DNA from: a bacterium
GTDB lineage: Bacteria; UBA9089; CG2-30-40-21; SBAY01
DNA: 59,479 bases
NCBI GenBank assembly: GCA_040757115.1
Contig: JBFLYA010000002.1
Coordinates: 1 to 59,479, forward strand
Direction of reading: 5' to 3'
Positions 16,001 through 22,897 of the stretch are shown one piece after another. The notes beneath the pieces were generated by a model. It made no database searches and was not told where the DNA came from. It was given only the letters and a program-made list of their open reading frames with translations. The position numbers and the translations under genes are program-made. Position 1 is the first letter of the stretch. Every line of letters begins with the position of its first letter.

Positions 16001-18260
16001 AATCTATCCTTATCACTTCAGTCACTTTATAATCTATTCCACTTATCGTTACTATTGTTCCTACAGAGCCAGAAATAGGCAAAATCAAAGTAATATTTGC
16101 TGGAGGTCCTTCTGATAACCAAGGCTCATAATCAATATTACCAGAAAATGTCGAAGTAGCAGGTGGATGTTGTCCCCACCAATTATATTCTGCTGTCTGA
16201 GTCCCATCTGTTTGTAGATTATATGTTTGGTTATTATAGATATTATTATAGATAAGTGGAGAAATTTCTGAAGATTTACAATAAATACCTACTCCATTAC
16301 CAGCTGGATCGCCACCTCGGTTATATCTGAGAGTATTATAGGTAATGTTATTATCATCCGACGAAATTAAGTAAATTCCACTACCTACTTCTCCTGTACC
16401 ACCATCACCACATGGGACTCCTGCTGCTCCTCCTTGCCCGCCTATATTATCTGATGTGGTATTACCTGAAATGGTATTTCCTGTAGATGATGAAAGATAT
16501 ATTCCTGTACCTACACCACCTATACCACCAGAACTACCATACGCTCCTCCAGCTCTTCCTCCTTGACCACCTATATTATGTGATATAGTATTATTTGATA
16601 TAGTATTTCCTGTAGAGAATAAAAGATATATACCAGTACCTATACCACCTGCACCAGTAGAACCTTGATAGCCCAGCGCACCTGCTCCTCCTTGACCACC
16701 TATGTTATGTAATATAGTATTATTTGATATAGTATTTCCTGTAGAGAATAAAAGATATATGGCAGCACCTATTCCACCTGGAACACCAGGGCGGCCTACT
16801 TTTCCATTTTCTCCGATTCCTCCAACGATATAATTATATCGGATAGTAAAATTTGAACAATTAATTAATACAATTCGACCGAGATTTGTTGAACCAGAAC
16901 CAGCAAGAGTCAAAGTTTGATACTCAATAGTAGTTGAAGTAGTAATTCCATAATAATAATGAATTAGTTCACCATTATAGGTATTGGAAGGAAAGATGGT
17001 ATTATTGTAGCTATTTGAGTCAATGTAGAGACCATATCCTTGACCAGATATCCCTTCGTAACCAGCTTCAGCACCTGGTCCTCCTTGTCCCCCTATATTA
17101 TCTGATGTGGTATTACCTGAAATGGTATTTCCTGTAGAAGATGAAAGATATATTCCCACACCTATACCACCTGTACCACCACTACCCCAGTATCCGCCTC
17201 CTGGTCCTCCTTGCCCCCCTATATTATCTGATATGATATTATCTAAGATAGTATTCCCTGTAGAGGATAAAAGATATATTCCCGCACCTACACCACCTAT
17301 ACCACCAGAACTACTAGCACCACCTGACCCTCCTTGTCCCCCTATATTATCTGATGTGGTATTACCTGAAATGGTATTTCCTGTAGAAGATGAAAGATAT
17401 ATTCCTGTACCTACACCACCTATACCACCCATACCTAAACCATTTCCAGATCCCCCTTGACCACCTGTATTATCTGATATAGTATTACCTGAGATGATAT
17501 TTCCTGTAGAAGATAAAAGATATGTTCCCGCACCTATACCACCTATACCACCATCACCATTAAAACCGCCTCCTCCTCCTTGGCCGCCTGTATTTTGTGA
17601 GATTACATTTCCTAAGATGGTGTTATTTGTTGATGATGAGAGGTATATCCCGCAGCCTATACCACCTGCCCCTCCAGAGTAAAAGTCAAAGCCTGCACCT
17701 CCTTGACCACCTACGTTGTTGGAGATAGTATTTGTACCAATGAGATTATTTTTTGATCCTAAAAGGTATATTCCACAACCTATACTACCTGACGAACCAG
17801 TAATTCCATCATTTCCTTTATTTCCATGAATAGAATTATAAGTAATTACAATTTCCCATACATTTTTTAAATACACTGCTTGCTTAGCATAGCTAATTTC
17901 ACAATGACTAATTGTCCCTTTCGCATTTGTTCCATTAAATTCAACTCCTTGCCAATATCCAGGTGTAGGAGAGGAAAAACTAGTAAAGGTAATAGTTCCT
18001 CTCTCTGCCCCAGAAGCATTTAAGGTACCATACACTATCAACGCTGTATTAGTTGCAAACTTTACTTCTACTCTTGGCTCGATAACAAGTGTTTCACCAG
18101 AAGGCACAGTAACAGTAGCCGTAATTATGTAGGGACTACCTCCAAGATTCCAAATACCACTTTGAGTGCCACTCACCTCCATAGCTTCCACAGTTTCTAA
18201 TTTAAACGAGACTCCTATTACTAATAATAAATAAACCACCCATTTCATCTTTTTATCCAT
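13053..18260 (-). CDS. Giant secreted beta-helix/IPT/cohesin/dockerin protein with C-terminal sorting domain
   Basis: This is a large surface or extracellular protein, probably an adhesin or scaffold. Order of parts (approximate residues): signal peptide 1-27; right-handed parallel beta-helix 30-710 with reiterated NTISGNTISDN and GGQGG units; three IPT/TIG-like Ig folds 720-975 (each opening GTxVTVxGxGF); a cohesin-like domain 975-1120; Ig-like segments 1120-1305; a carboxypeptidase-regulatory-like fold; a dockerin-type calcium segment 1390-1450 with DITNDGKVNIDD and DFNHDEQVNSLD; a second cohesin-like domain 1465-1620; and a FlgD/Por-secretion-tail domain ending GIYIYFLKDE and KKGKIGVIK. 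The start chosen is the ATG at 18260, with AAGGAGGAG upstream. A TTG start at 18278 would translate the binding site itself. It overlaps the upstream DUF2723 gene by 8 bases. A paralogue lies at 54459. Confidence 0.9.
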   Translation of the reverse strand: MDKKMKWVVYLLLVIGVSFKLETVEAMEVSGTQSGIWNLGGSPYIITATVTVPSGETLVIEPRVEVKFATNTALIVYGTLNASGAERGTITFTSFSSPTPGYWQGVEFNGTNAKGTISHCEISYAKQAVYLKNVWEIVITYNSIHGNKGNDGITGSSGSIGCGIYLLGSKNNLIGTNTISNNVGGQGGAGFDFYSGGAGGIGCGIYLSSSTNNTILGNVISQNTGGQGGGGGFNGDGGIGGIGAGTYLLSSTGNIISGNTISDNTGGQGGSGNGLGMGGIGGVGTGIYLSSSTGNTISGNTTSDNIGGQGGSGGASSSGGIGGVGAGIYLLSSTGNTILDNIISDNIGGQGGPGGGYWGSGGTGGIGVGIYLSSSTGNTISGNTTSDNIGGQGGPGAEAGYEGISGQGYGLYIDSNSYNNTIFPSNTYNGELIHYYYGITTSTTIEYQTLTLAGSGSTNLGRIVLINCSNFTIRYNYIVGGIGENGKVGRPGVPGGIGAAIYLLFSTGNTISNNTILHNIGGQGGAGALGYQGSTGAGGIGTGIYLLFSTGNTISNNTISHNIGGQGGRAGGAYGSSGGIGGVGTGIYLSSSTGNTISGNTTSDNIGGQGGAAGVPCGDGGTGEVGSGIYLISSDDNNITYNTLRYNRGGDPAGNGVGIYCKSSEISPLIYNNIYNNQTYNLQTDGTQTAEYNWWGQHPPATSTFSGNIDYEPWLSEGPPANITLILPISGSVGTIVTISGIDYKVTEVIRIDFGTTQTIVLTSTDSLGQFNTTFTVGTQPYGTKTVKATGLSSGKSAETIFFVIPRIFMITPSLGTVGTLITVEGAGFDATEGICINFGTTPTIAYTTTNFYGAFSAVFTIDTQPYGITTITGRGMVSGNMDRCPFIILPNIGFINPTSGTIGSIVTVMGNGFGATELIRIEFGTTPTITLATTNAFGGFEVIFTVDSQPIGTTTITAYGLMTDIYAQTTFYILPTTLLKITPAIQNIAVNSTFTAYVEIEDVTELRVAELHLSFNPNILQVIEIGTGTFPPEGWVLQNKYDNTKGEIDYSVGLISGSATGSGILCQIKFKAILGGTSSVIFDFDSQHNRMTRLRKPGSIDIPFNTHSALYYVITSISVFPKDKVVKADEVINYNCVAYCSGLELDVTGSTTFTTSGGGSFTLNTFSAYYIGTYTIKGEYLGFIGTTSIIITPGTPTTLHYISGNNQVNTCTFTLKDPFIVKVVDKYNNPCSGVDVEWKIISSPPGSIDYSISPTKTTTNIQGTTSSFLTLGTEPPGTYTIQAISVGLTGSPCTFTAYSLRRFGNIAGFCLLNLGTSTLGTCSDIQVRIVEIGTTTMTNNNSYFFFGKIPVGTYTLTFDTWGASPASKTNIYISPTQFEDTSYIGTMTLLAGDITNDGKVNIDDWPGFVDAYGDYKGNPEGNWERNKEGDFNHDEQVNSLDFEIFGDNFGKQQIKAKIAKLTPMPAKTKKTEGRIELSFNLETLEGVDIDELRVGNIIYLKIYVRDAKDYLGGEIHLSFNPKVLQVIDADNSKDGIQIQPGDFPRGSVKHQADILKNEVDNSSGKIDYAVVVWEPEIDDEGLLATVPFRVISCDVYSKVNFEFDDEENRETKFIERIGQEQSIDQRPAVLDDEITIKVPAVFNNLEGALVYPNPAYKGQEVTFTQITTDKQVTLRIYNIAGELVIEKQKDNINDSQIKWNLKNKDNEDVASGIYIYFLKDELGSVKKGKIGVIK
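16380..17790. repeat. Tandem degenerate repeats encoding beta-helix coils
   Basis: Units of roughly 110-135 bp recur about ten times. Stretches such as 17086-17154 and 17334-17402 are essentially identical (both contain TATTATCTGATGTGGTATTA). All keep frame, so recombination between units would alter helix length without breaking the protein. The complementary frames on the plus strand are Pro-rich shadows, not genes. Confidence 0.85.
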
Positions 18261-20577
18261 TTTTATCTCCTCCTTCAATTTTAATTGATATTGTCTGAAA
18301 CATTTGTTTAATATATGTATTTTCAGGATTAATTTTTAAAATTAAATTACATTCTTTTTCTGCCTCAGAATATTTGCCTTGGCTGTAATACACACAGGCT
18401 AAATTTTGGTGTGCTTTAATGTTATTTATATCCATCTTAATTACTTGTTTAAGTTCTCTTATAGCTTCCTTGTATCTTCCTTTTTGAGCATAAAGACTTC
18501 CTAAATAATTATGTAATGTGATATTATTAGGATTCAATTTTGATGCTTTTTGAAATTCAATGACACCCCTTTCAATATTATTTATCTGAAGATAAGCTTT
18601 GGCTAAATTAGTATGAATTAATGCATCGTTTGGATTTACCTTAATTGCTTTCTTAAATTCACGGATTGCGAGTAAAAATTCCCCCTTTTGAAGATATAAT
18701 AGCCCCAAGTTATTATAACTATTGGCATAATTTAATATTACATCATCCTTTGCACTCCAATCTTGTTGATATATTTCTTTATCGTGAATACCTCTAAGAT
18801 TAAATCTTACTTCATTAATATGCGAAATAAATGTTTGTTCATCTTTACTTCTTATTACTCGATAAAATATACCCGCTGGAATCTTGGAGAATCCTTGGGG
18901 TATAAATTCATCCATTAATGCATAAATTGGATAAGTATCAATATTTTGAGTAATGATTTCACTAGCCTTTATCTGATATAATTGTTCGTTAGTAGAAGGT
19001 GATTTTATTTCAGAAACGCTCAATTTAGGATATTTCCTTTTAATCTCTTCTATGTACCAATCTTTATCAAGATAACTAAAGATAGAAATTAAGTCTTGCC
19101 TTTTTCTCTCAATATATTGAAGGTAACAATATGGGAAAAGGACAGCATCCCCCTTTAAAAAGATAATACTCTTTGATTCTAATGGAGCCATAATATTCAT
19201 TCCACAATCATAAGCAAAATAATACTTATGTTTATCATTCTGGAAATAATGAGATTTAAATAGAAAAACTGGACATAAAATTATGATAACAACATATAAT
19301 GAATAAATATAGTTAGGTAAAAGTTTAACAACTAATTTACTTATCTCTATAAAGCCATAACCAATCCATATACTCATAATCATATATGATGGAATATAAT
19401 AATCTTTAATATTAAGAATGGTATAATGAATGGAATAAAAAGCATTAGCACTACATATTAAGGATAAAAATATAAAGAATAAGCGTTGTCTTGAAAGACA
19501 AAATGTTAATCCCATCAAACTAATTATTACAAAATAACTACTAAACTGAAGTGGAAAAAATGTAATTGTATGTTTTACTAATCGTTGAAGAAGTTGAGTA
19601 GAAGCAAAATATCTTTCTCTATATTCTTCTGCGGTTAAATGAGCGATTAATCTTTCAAAAGTACTTGGATCACCCCAATTATACACTGGGTGGGTAGATG
19701 CTCGAATTGGTAGATATAGGTATAGAAACACTGGCAAGATGAATAAGCAAAATAGTTTGATAAGTAGTGAGTAGTCAATCGAGAGCACCCAGAGGTAAGG
19801 TTTTCGAGTTGGATTTTCTTGCCTCCATTTCTTCCAGGACACGACTATGACAAAGAATATGCTTGCTGGGACTAAGTAAATTGTTTGCATGTGATGGGTA
19901 AAAGATAAGCCAAGGGTGAAAGCGAAGAGGTAAAGATATTTTTGATTTTTGATTTTTGATTTTTGATTTTTTTGCTCCGTACTTCCTACTTCTGCCCACT
20001 TTAGGAGGATGAAGATTAAGAGCGTGGCAAACAGAGCGTTTAATGTGTACTTCTCTGCAATTACTGCTTGTTCCCAGAAAGTGGTAGCAAAGGCAAGCAT
20101 CAATGCTCCAACTATCGCAGGGATGAGGAATGAAAGATGAAGGATGAGTTTATTTTCCTCACTTCTTACTTCACACTTCATACTTCCTACCTTTAAGATG
20201 ATAAAATACACCATCATACATGCCAAAGAGGCACATAAGGCAGAGGCTAAATTCATCCGATAGGCAATGTTTCCTATCGGTAGAATAGTCATCCATAGTT
20301 TGCCAAGTAGACAATACAACGGATAACCTGTTGGATGTGGAATGCCCAAAACATAAGCCGCTGTGACCATATCCCCTGAATCATGAAATCCAATCGTAGG
20401 AGTAAGTGTGTGTAGATACACTGCCCAGCAGATAAAAAATACCACTATCCCACCTGCGTAATCTATCAGATTAAATACTTTTGGAACGATTGGCTCATCC
20501 CTTGGGATAAGAAACTTTGGAATTTTAAGATGAACCTTCCATTTCCTCTTTTTCTGCCCTCCACTTTTCTTTCTCAT
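18253..20577 (-). CDS. DUF2723-family multispanning membrane protein with C-terminal TPRs
   Basis: A polytopic inner-membrane protein of 774 residues. The N-terminal DUF2723 domain shows TLTPTIGFHDSGDMVTAAYV and GIPHPTGYPLYCLLG; this family has the GT-C glycosyltransferase layout, with acidic residues in the first periplasmic loop. About ten further membrane segments follow. A soluble part carries four TPRs (about residues 612-760, for example YNNLGLLYLQKGEFLLAIRE). Two cytosolic or periplasmic loops contain low-complexity insertions encoded by intergenic-type repeats (CEVRSEEN near 132; QKNQKSKIKNQK near 200). Its last codons (EGGDKNG) form the ribosome binding site of the giant-protein gene, which it overlaps, so translation is likely coupled. 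A glycosylation or export partner role is inferred. Confidence 0.85.
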   Translation of the reverse strand: MRKKSGGQKKRKWKVHLKIPKFLIPRDEPIVPKVFNLIDYAGGIVVFFICWAVYLHTLTPTIGFHDSGDMVTAAYVLGIPHPTGYPLYCLLGKLWMTILPIGNIAYRMNLASALCASLACMMVYFIILKVGSMKCEVRSEENKLILHLSFLIPAIVGALMLAFATTFWEQAVIAEKYTLNALFATLLIFILLKWAEVGSTEQKNQKSKIKNQKYLYLFAFTLGLSFTHHMQTIYLVPASIFFVIVVSWKKWRQENPTRKPYLWVLSIDYSLLIKLFCLFILPVFLYLYLPIRASTHPVYNWGDPSTFERLIAHLTAEEYRERYFASTQLLQRLVKHTITFFPLQFSSYFVIISLMGLTFCLSRQRLFFIFLSLICSANAFYSIHYTILNIKDYYIPSYMIMSIWIGYGFIEISKLVVKLLPNYIYSLYVVIIILCPVFLFKSHYFQNDKHKYYFAYDCGMNIMAPLESKSIIFLKGDAVLFPYCYLQYIERKRQDLISIFSYLDKDWYIEEIKRKYPKLSVSEIKSPSTNEQLYQIKASEIITQNIDTYPIYALMDEFIPQGFSKIPAGIFYRVIRSKDEQTFISHINEVRFNLRGIHDKEIYQQDWSAKDDVILNYANSYNNLGLLYLQKGEFLLAIREFKKAIKVNPNDALIHTNLAKAYLQINNIERGVIEFQKASKLNPNNITLHNYLGSLYAQKGRYKEAIRELKQVIKMDINNIKAHQNLACVYYSQGKYSEAEKECNLILKINPENTYIKQMFQTISIKIEGGDKNG

Positions 20578-20599
20578 CTCCTCACCTCATCACTTATCC

Positions 20600-20629
20600 A
20601 TTATACCACTACTCTCTTTCCTCTGTCAA
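20600..20629 (-). promoter_or_regulatory. Promoter of the DUF2723/giant-protein operon
   Basis: On the minus strand TTGACA (20629-20624) and TATAAT (20605-20600) are 18 bases apart. The -10 is 22 bases from the ATG at 20577, leaving a leader of about 15 nt. Confidence 0.85.
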
Positions 20630-20897
20630 CACAAAAAAACCATCTTAAATTATCAAAGAGCAAAATATTAGGACACAGATGGACGCAGATTATCAGGATA
20701 ATATCCACAGATTTCGCAGAGGACACAGATTATAATTTAAAACCTAAAAATATAAGGGTATAGCCCCTAACACCTTCTGTGCTCTGACCTCTGTTTTCTG
20801 ACTTCTGTCCTCTGATATTTATCCGTGCTAAATCCGTGTTCATCAGTGGCTGAATAATTACTAAAAATCTTAAAAATCTGCGTTTATCTGCGTCCAA
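20630..20897. repeat. Degenerate ACACAGATGGACGCAGATT repeats
   Basis: GGACACAGATGGACGCAG units on the left, CTCTGACCTCTG units in the middle and ATCCGTGCTAAATCCGTG plus TGAATAATTAC on the right form a palindromic composite. It abuts the stop codon of porV copy B. No gene is seen between 20578 and 20897. Confidence 0.7.
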
Positions 20898-21818
20898 TTA
20901 AAACTTTGTCACTAATGACACTCGGTGCGTATCATCCAGATCACCATAATCACAATAGGCATAATCAAGTCCTATGCCTGTGCCTGGTAATCTAAATCCT
21001 GCTCCAAAGGTTAAATCTGAGGATTTTAATTCATCTTTAGTTAGTGTTTTGTATCCAGCTCGAAGTGCTACTATTTCTTTGAACCAGTATTCTGCTCCAA
21101 GGTTAAAATTCGTATCATTATCTGAAGGGAAATTAACATCCAGACTTAAGGTCAATGCCTTATCTAATAATTTATAGGCACCACCTACCTTGAAATTTAA
21201 TGGTAATGCATCTTTTTCACTCACAAATGCCTTTAATTTAGGGCCAAAATTCTGCACTACCATTCCTAAAGTGAGATTTTCAACTTGAGGTTTATATAAA
21301 CAACCAACATCTAAACCAAAGCCGGTAGATTTTTCGGTATCGATCTTCATCTGGATGTATTTTACTGTTGCCCCTAATGAGCAGTTCCCCTTTATCTCTC
21401 TGGCATAGGAAACTGCTAATGCCATATCTTTACCATCATAGTTACCTTCTGGATTGGCAGCCGCACCATATTTGTCTATACTTCCCGAATCTAATAGGGT
21501 AATCGCTCCACCCATAATTCCACCCATTATTTGAGCAGGATGGACATAGGCTAAGTAATTGTATTTTATCTCTGCCAGCCAATCTGAGTACATAAAGGTA
21601 CATTGTCTTTGTTCAATCTGAGCAATCCCGGCTGGATTCCAATAGAGGGCGTTAATATCATCTGCTACCGCACAAAATGATTCACCCATACCATTAGCCC
21701 TTGCCCCCTGGCCTAATTTTAAAAACACCGCTCCTTTACTTCCAGGCGAACCCGCCAGGACATAACTACCTGCCAGCAAAACTGCTACCCCTACCATTAA
21801 ACTTACAAACCTTTTCAT
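20898..21818 (-). CDS. PorV/PorQ-like outer-membrane beta-barrel protein, copy B
   Basis: The 306-residue paralogue of the gene at 11792 has the same signal peptide and the same GARANGMGESF and ALYWNPAGIA signatures, and ends LVTKF. By eye the DNA is identical to copy A over the first 340 bp and differs at only two sites over a further 250 bp (21118-21373 versus 12017-12272). Between these (the YDGKDMALAVSYA region) and in the last 230 bp the copies differ at many synonymous sites. This mosaic suggests gene conversion. It stands upstream of the DUF2723/giant-protein operon in the same orientation. Confidence 0.85.
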   Translation of the reverse strand: MKRFVSLMVGVAVLLAGSYVLAGSPGSKGAVFLKLGQGARANGMGESFCAVADDINALYWNPAGIAQIEQRQCTFMYSDWLAEIKYNYLAYVHPAQIMGGIMGGAITLLDSGSIDKYGAAANPEGNYDGKDMALAVSYAREIKGNCSLGATVKYIQMKIDTEKSTGFGLDVGCLYKPQVENLTLGMVVQNFGPKLKAFVSEKDALPLNFKVGGAYKLLDKALTLSLDVNFPSDNDTNFNLGAEYWFKEIVALRAGYKTLTKDELKSSDLTFGAGFRLPGTGIGLDYAYCDYGDLDDTHRVSLVTKF

Positions 21819-21876
21819 TTTAACCTACCTCCTTAATTTTATTTTAGATTTTAGATTGAACCGATCTGTTTTAAAG

Positions 21877-21960
21877 TCAGTTTTCAATCAAAAATCGCAA
21901 ATCTATTAATTTTGTATTTCGGCTTGTTGCTGATAAATTACAAGCCAAAATTAGAGACAT
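21877..21960 (-). CDS. Possible 27-residue leader ORF upstream of porV copy B
   Basis: This is the same 28-codon frame and AAGGAG site as upstream of copy A. Read with the hairpins GGCTTGT/ACAAGCC and GATTGAA/TTCAATC it could be a leader peptide, but no regulatory logic (such as codon runs) is visible. Confidence 0.3.
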   Translation of the reverse strand: MSLILACNLSATSRNTKLIDLRFLIEN

Positions 21961-21975
21961 TTTACTCCTTACTCT

Positions 21976-22003
21976 AATATATCACAATATATTATTTTGT
22001 CAA
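21976..22003 (-). promoter_or_regulatory. Promoter of porV copy B, 16-base spacer
   Basis: TTGACA (22003-21998) and TATATT (21981-21976) are as in copy A, but the adjoining homopolymer has one T fewer (plus strand), so the spacer is 16 instead of 17 bases. This predicts weaker transcription than from copy A. Confidence 0.8.
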
Positions 22004-22149
22004 GAATTTTTTTGATTATTTTTTAATTATGATGTGGGTAAAGATAAGTTATTAAGAGGGAATATGATTGTGACGAGCAATTTTTTAACCTGTGCGGTTA
22101 GGTTATAGACTGCCAATTTGAGTTCCCCCCGCTGATGGAATCTGAAATC

Positions 22150-22167
22150 TCCCCCGCTGGCGGGGGA
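22150..22167. repeat. GC-rich palindrome CCCCCGCTGGCGGGGG
   Basis: A seven-pair all-GC stem with a two-base loop, followed by ATTAAGGGGGTGG. It stands out against the AT-rich background and resembles intergenic palindromes common in environmental bacterial genomes. Confidence 0.7.
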
Positions 22168-22197
22168 TTAAGGGGGTGGAAATCTTCTTGTCACATC

Positions 22198-22255
22198 GTA
22201 ACTATTCACCACGAAGAGCACGAAGGACACGACGATGTTACAGAACAAATCTCTG
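22198..22255. repeat. GTAACTATTCACC/CACGAAG element fused to a GxxExxY 3' end
   Basis: GTAACTATTCACCACGAAG is followed by CACGAAG units and then by GATGTTACAGAACAAATCTC. That last part is the reverse complement of the GxxExxY gene end at 51805-51822, including its stop codon. Both GxxExxY 3' ends in the window are therefore joined to the same CACGAAG element. Confidence 0.75.
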
Positions 22256-22296
22256 TAAGGGTTTAGGTAGGATAAAAATAAGGAGAAAGGGAGAAG

Positions 22297-22380
22297 ATGG
22301 AGAAGTGGAGAAAAGAAGAGTTAACTGATAGGATTATTAATGCCTGTATTAATGTCCATAAAAAGTTAGTGTCGTGTTGA
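22297..22380 (+). pseudogene. GxxExxY-family gene, N-terminal fragment interrupted by insertion
   Basis: The frame MEKWRKEELTDRIINACINV, then HKKL, matches the conserved start of GxxExxY proteins (PD-(D/E)XK-like superfamily), where the family continues with GPGLLES. Right after the HKKL codons a 184-bp element with GTGTCGTGTTGA/TCAACACCACAC ends has entered. Past it, at 22552, CCAGGATTGATGTCCGAA still reads PGLMSE, after which similarity ends. No full-length product is possible. Confidence 0.75.
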
Positions 22381-22552
22381 ACAAATAACGCACGGAATTC
22401 GATTCTGGTAACTGGTGATTGGTAACTGGTAATTAAATACCGTTTGGCTGAGCTCAGGACGAAACTATTTAACCAGTTACCAGTTACCAATTATCCGTTT
22501 GCAGGTTATGAAATCTGATGATACGCCGTGCAAAACTTACTCAACACCACAC
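22369..22552. mobile_element. 184-bp palindromic insertion with 12-bp terminal inverted repeats
   Basis: The ends GTGTCGTGTTGA (22369-22380) and TCAACACCACAC (22541-22552) are inverted with one mismatch, and weaker complementarity extends to GCACGG/CCGTGC. The interior is a GGTAACTGGTAATTGG-type palindrome, a unit also seen at 45370-45420 and 47690-47750. It encodes nothing and splits a GxxExxY gene, so it behaves as a non-autonomous mobile element. Confidence 0.65.
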
Positions 22553-22797
22553 CAGGATTGATGTCCGAAGGGTGGAGTAAGAAAAAGTTTGAGCCATTTC
22601 TCCAATTCTCCCTTTTCCCCATTTCTCCTTGTTTACACTTCTGAGGAATACCGTGCACATCCTTTATCCCTTTCCTACTTACCTACTACCTACTTACCTA
22701 CTATTTCCATTGCTTTGTCCTCCACAGGTTAATGTTCGTTCCCCCAAATAACTAACCCATTACAGGCACGCAGCAATTCTCATTCCTAAAAATACAT
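22553..22797. repeat. Repeat-filled spacer with a copy of the 51.6-kb insertion
   Basis: AGGAATACCGTGCACATCCT and the following TACTTACCTACTACC units (22641-22706) are the reverse complement of 51590-51645. CTCCAATTCTCCC units mirror the GGAGAAAGGGAG units before the GxxExxY fragment. No gene is seen until the PEP-CTERM promoter. Confidence 0.7.
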
Positions 22798-22817
22798 AAC
22801 AATAAATAAAAAAAGTC

Positions 22818-22846
22818 TTGACAAATTAAAAAATATATGTTATAAT
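22818..22846 (+). promoter_or_regulatory. Consensus promoter of the PEP-CTERM gene
   Basis: TTGACA (22818-22823), 17-base spacer, TATAAT (22841-22846), with a TG extended -10. The start point near 22853 gives a leader of about 45 nt ending in AAGGAGG. Confidence 0.93.
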
Positions 22847-22897
22847 ATAACCAAGTTGATAAAATAAATAAAAAAATATCAAGGAGGATAAAAAACA

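Larger units (their letters stand above)
20898..22089. repeat. Direct duplication of the porV region (copy B; copy A is 11792-12992)
   Basis: Identity continues about 270 bp beyond the ATG, through the leader and promoter to the sequence GACGAGCAATTTTTTAAC, where both copies stop matching. The two copies are in direct orientation about 9.1 kb apart and bracket the giant-protein operon. Confidence 0.9.

Noticed and set aside
17107-17682. Plus-strand Pro-rich frames (PPIPPVPPLPQYPPPG-like)
   Set aside because: They are complements of the Gly-rich beta-helix repeats of the minus-strand giant gene.
18261-18278. Upstream TTG start of the first giant protein
   Set aside because: It would translate the ribosome binding site of the ATG at 18260.
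22263-22490. 75-codon minus-strand frame
   Set aside because: It lies antisense to the GxxExxY fragment and inside the palindromic insertion; no binding site and no homology sense.
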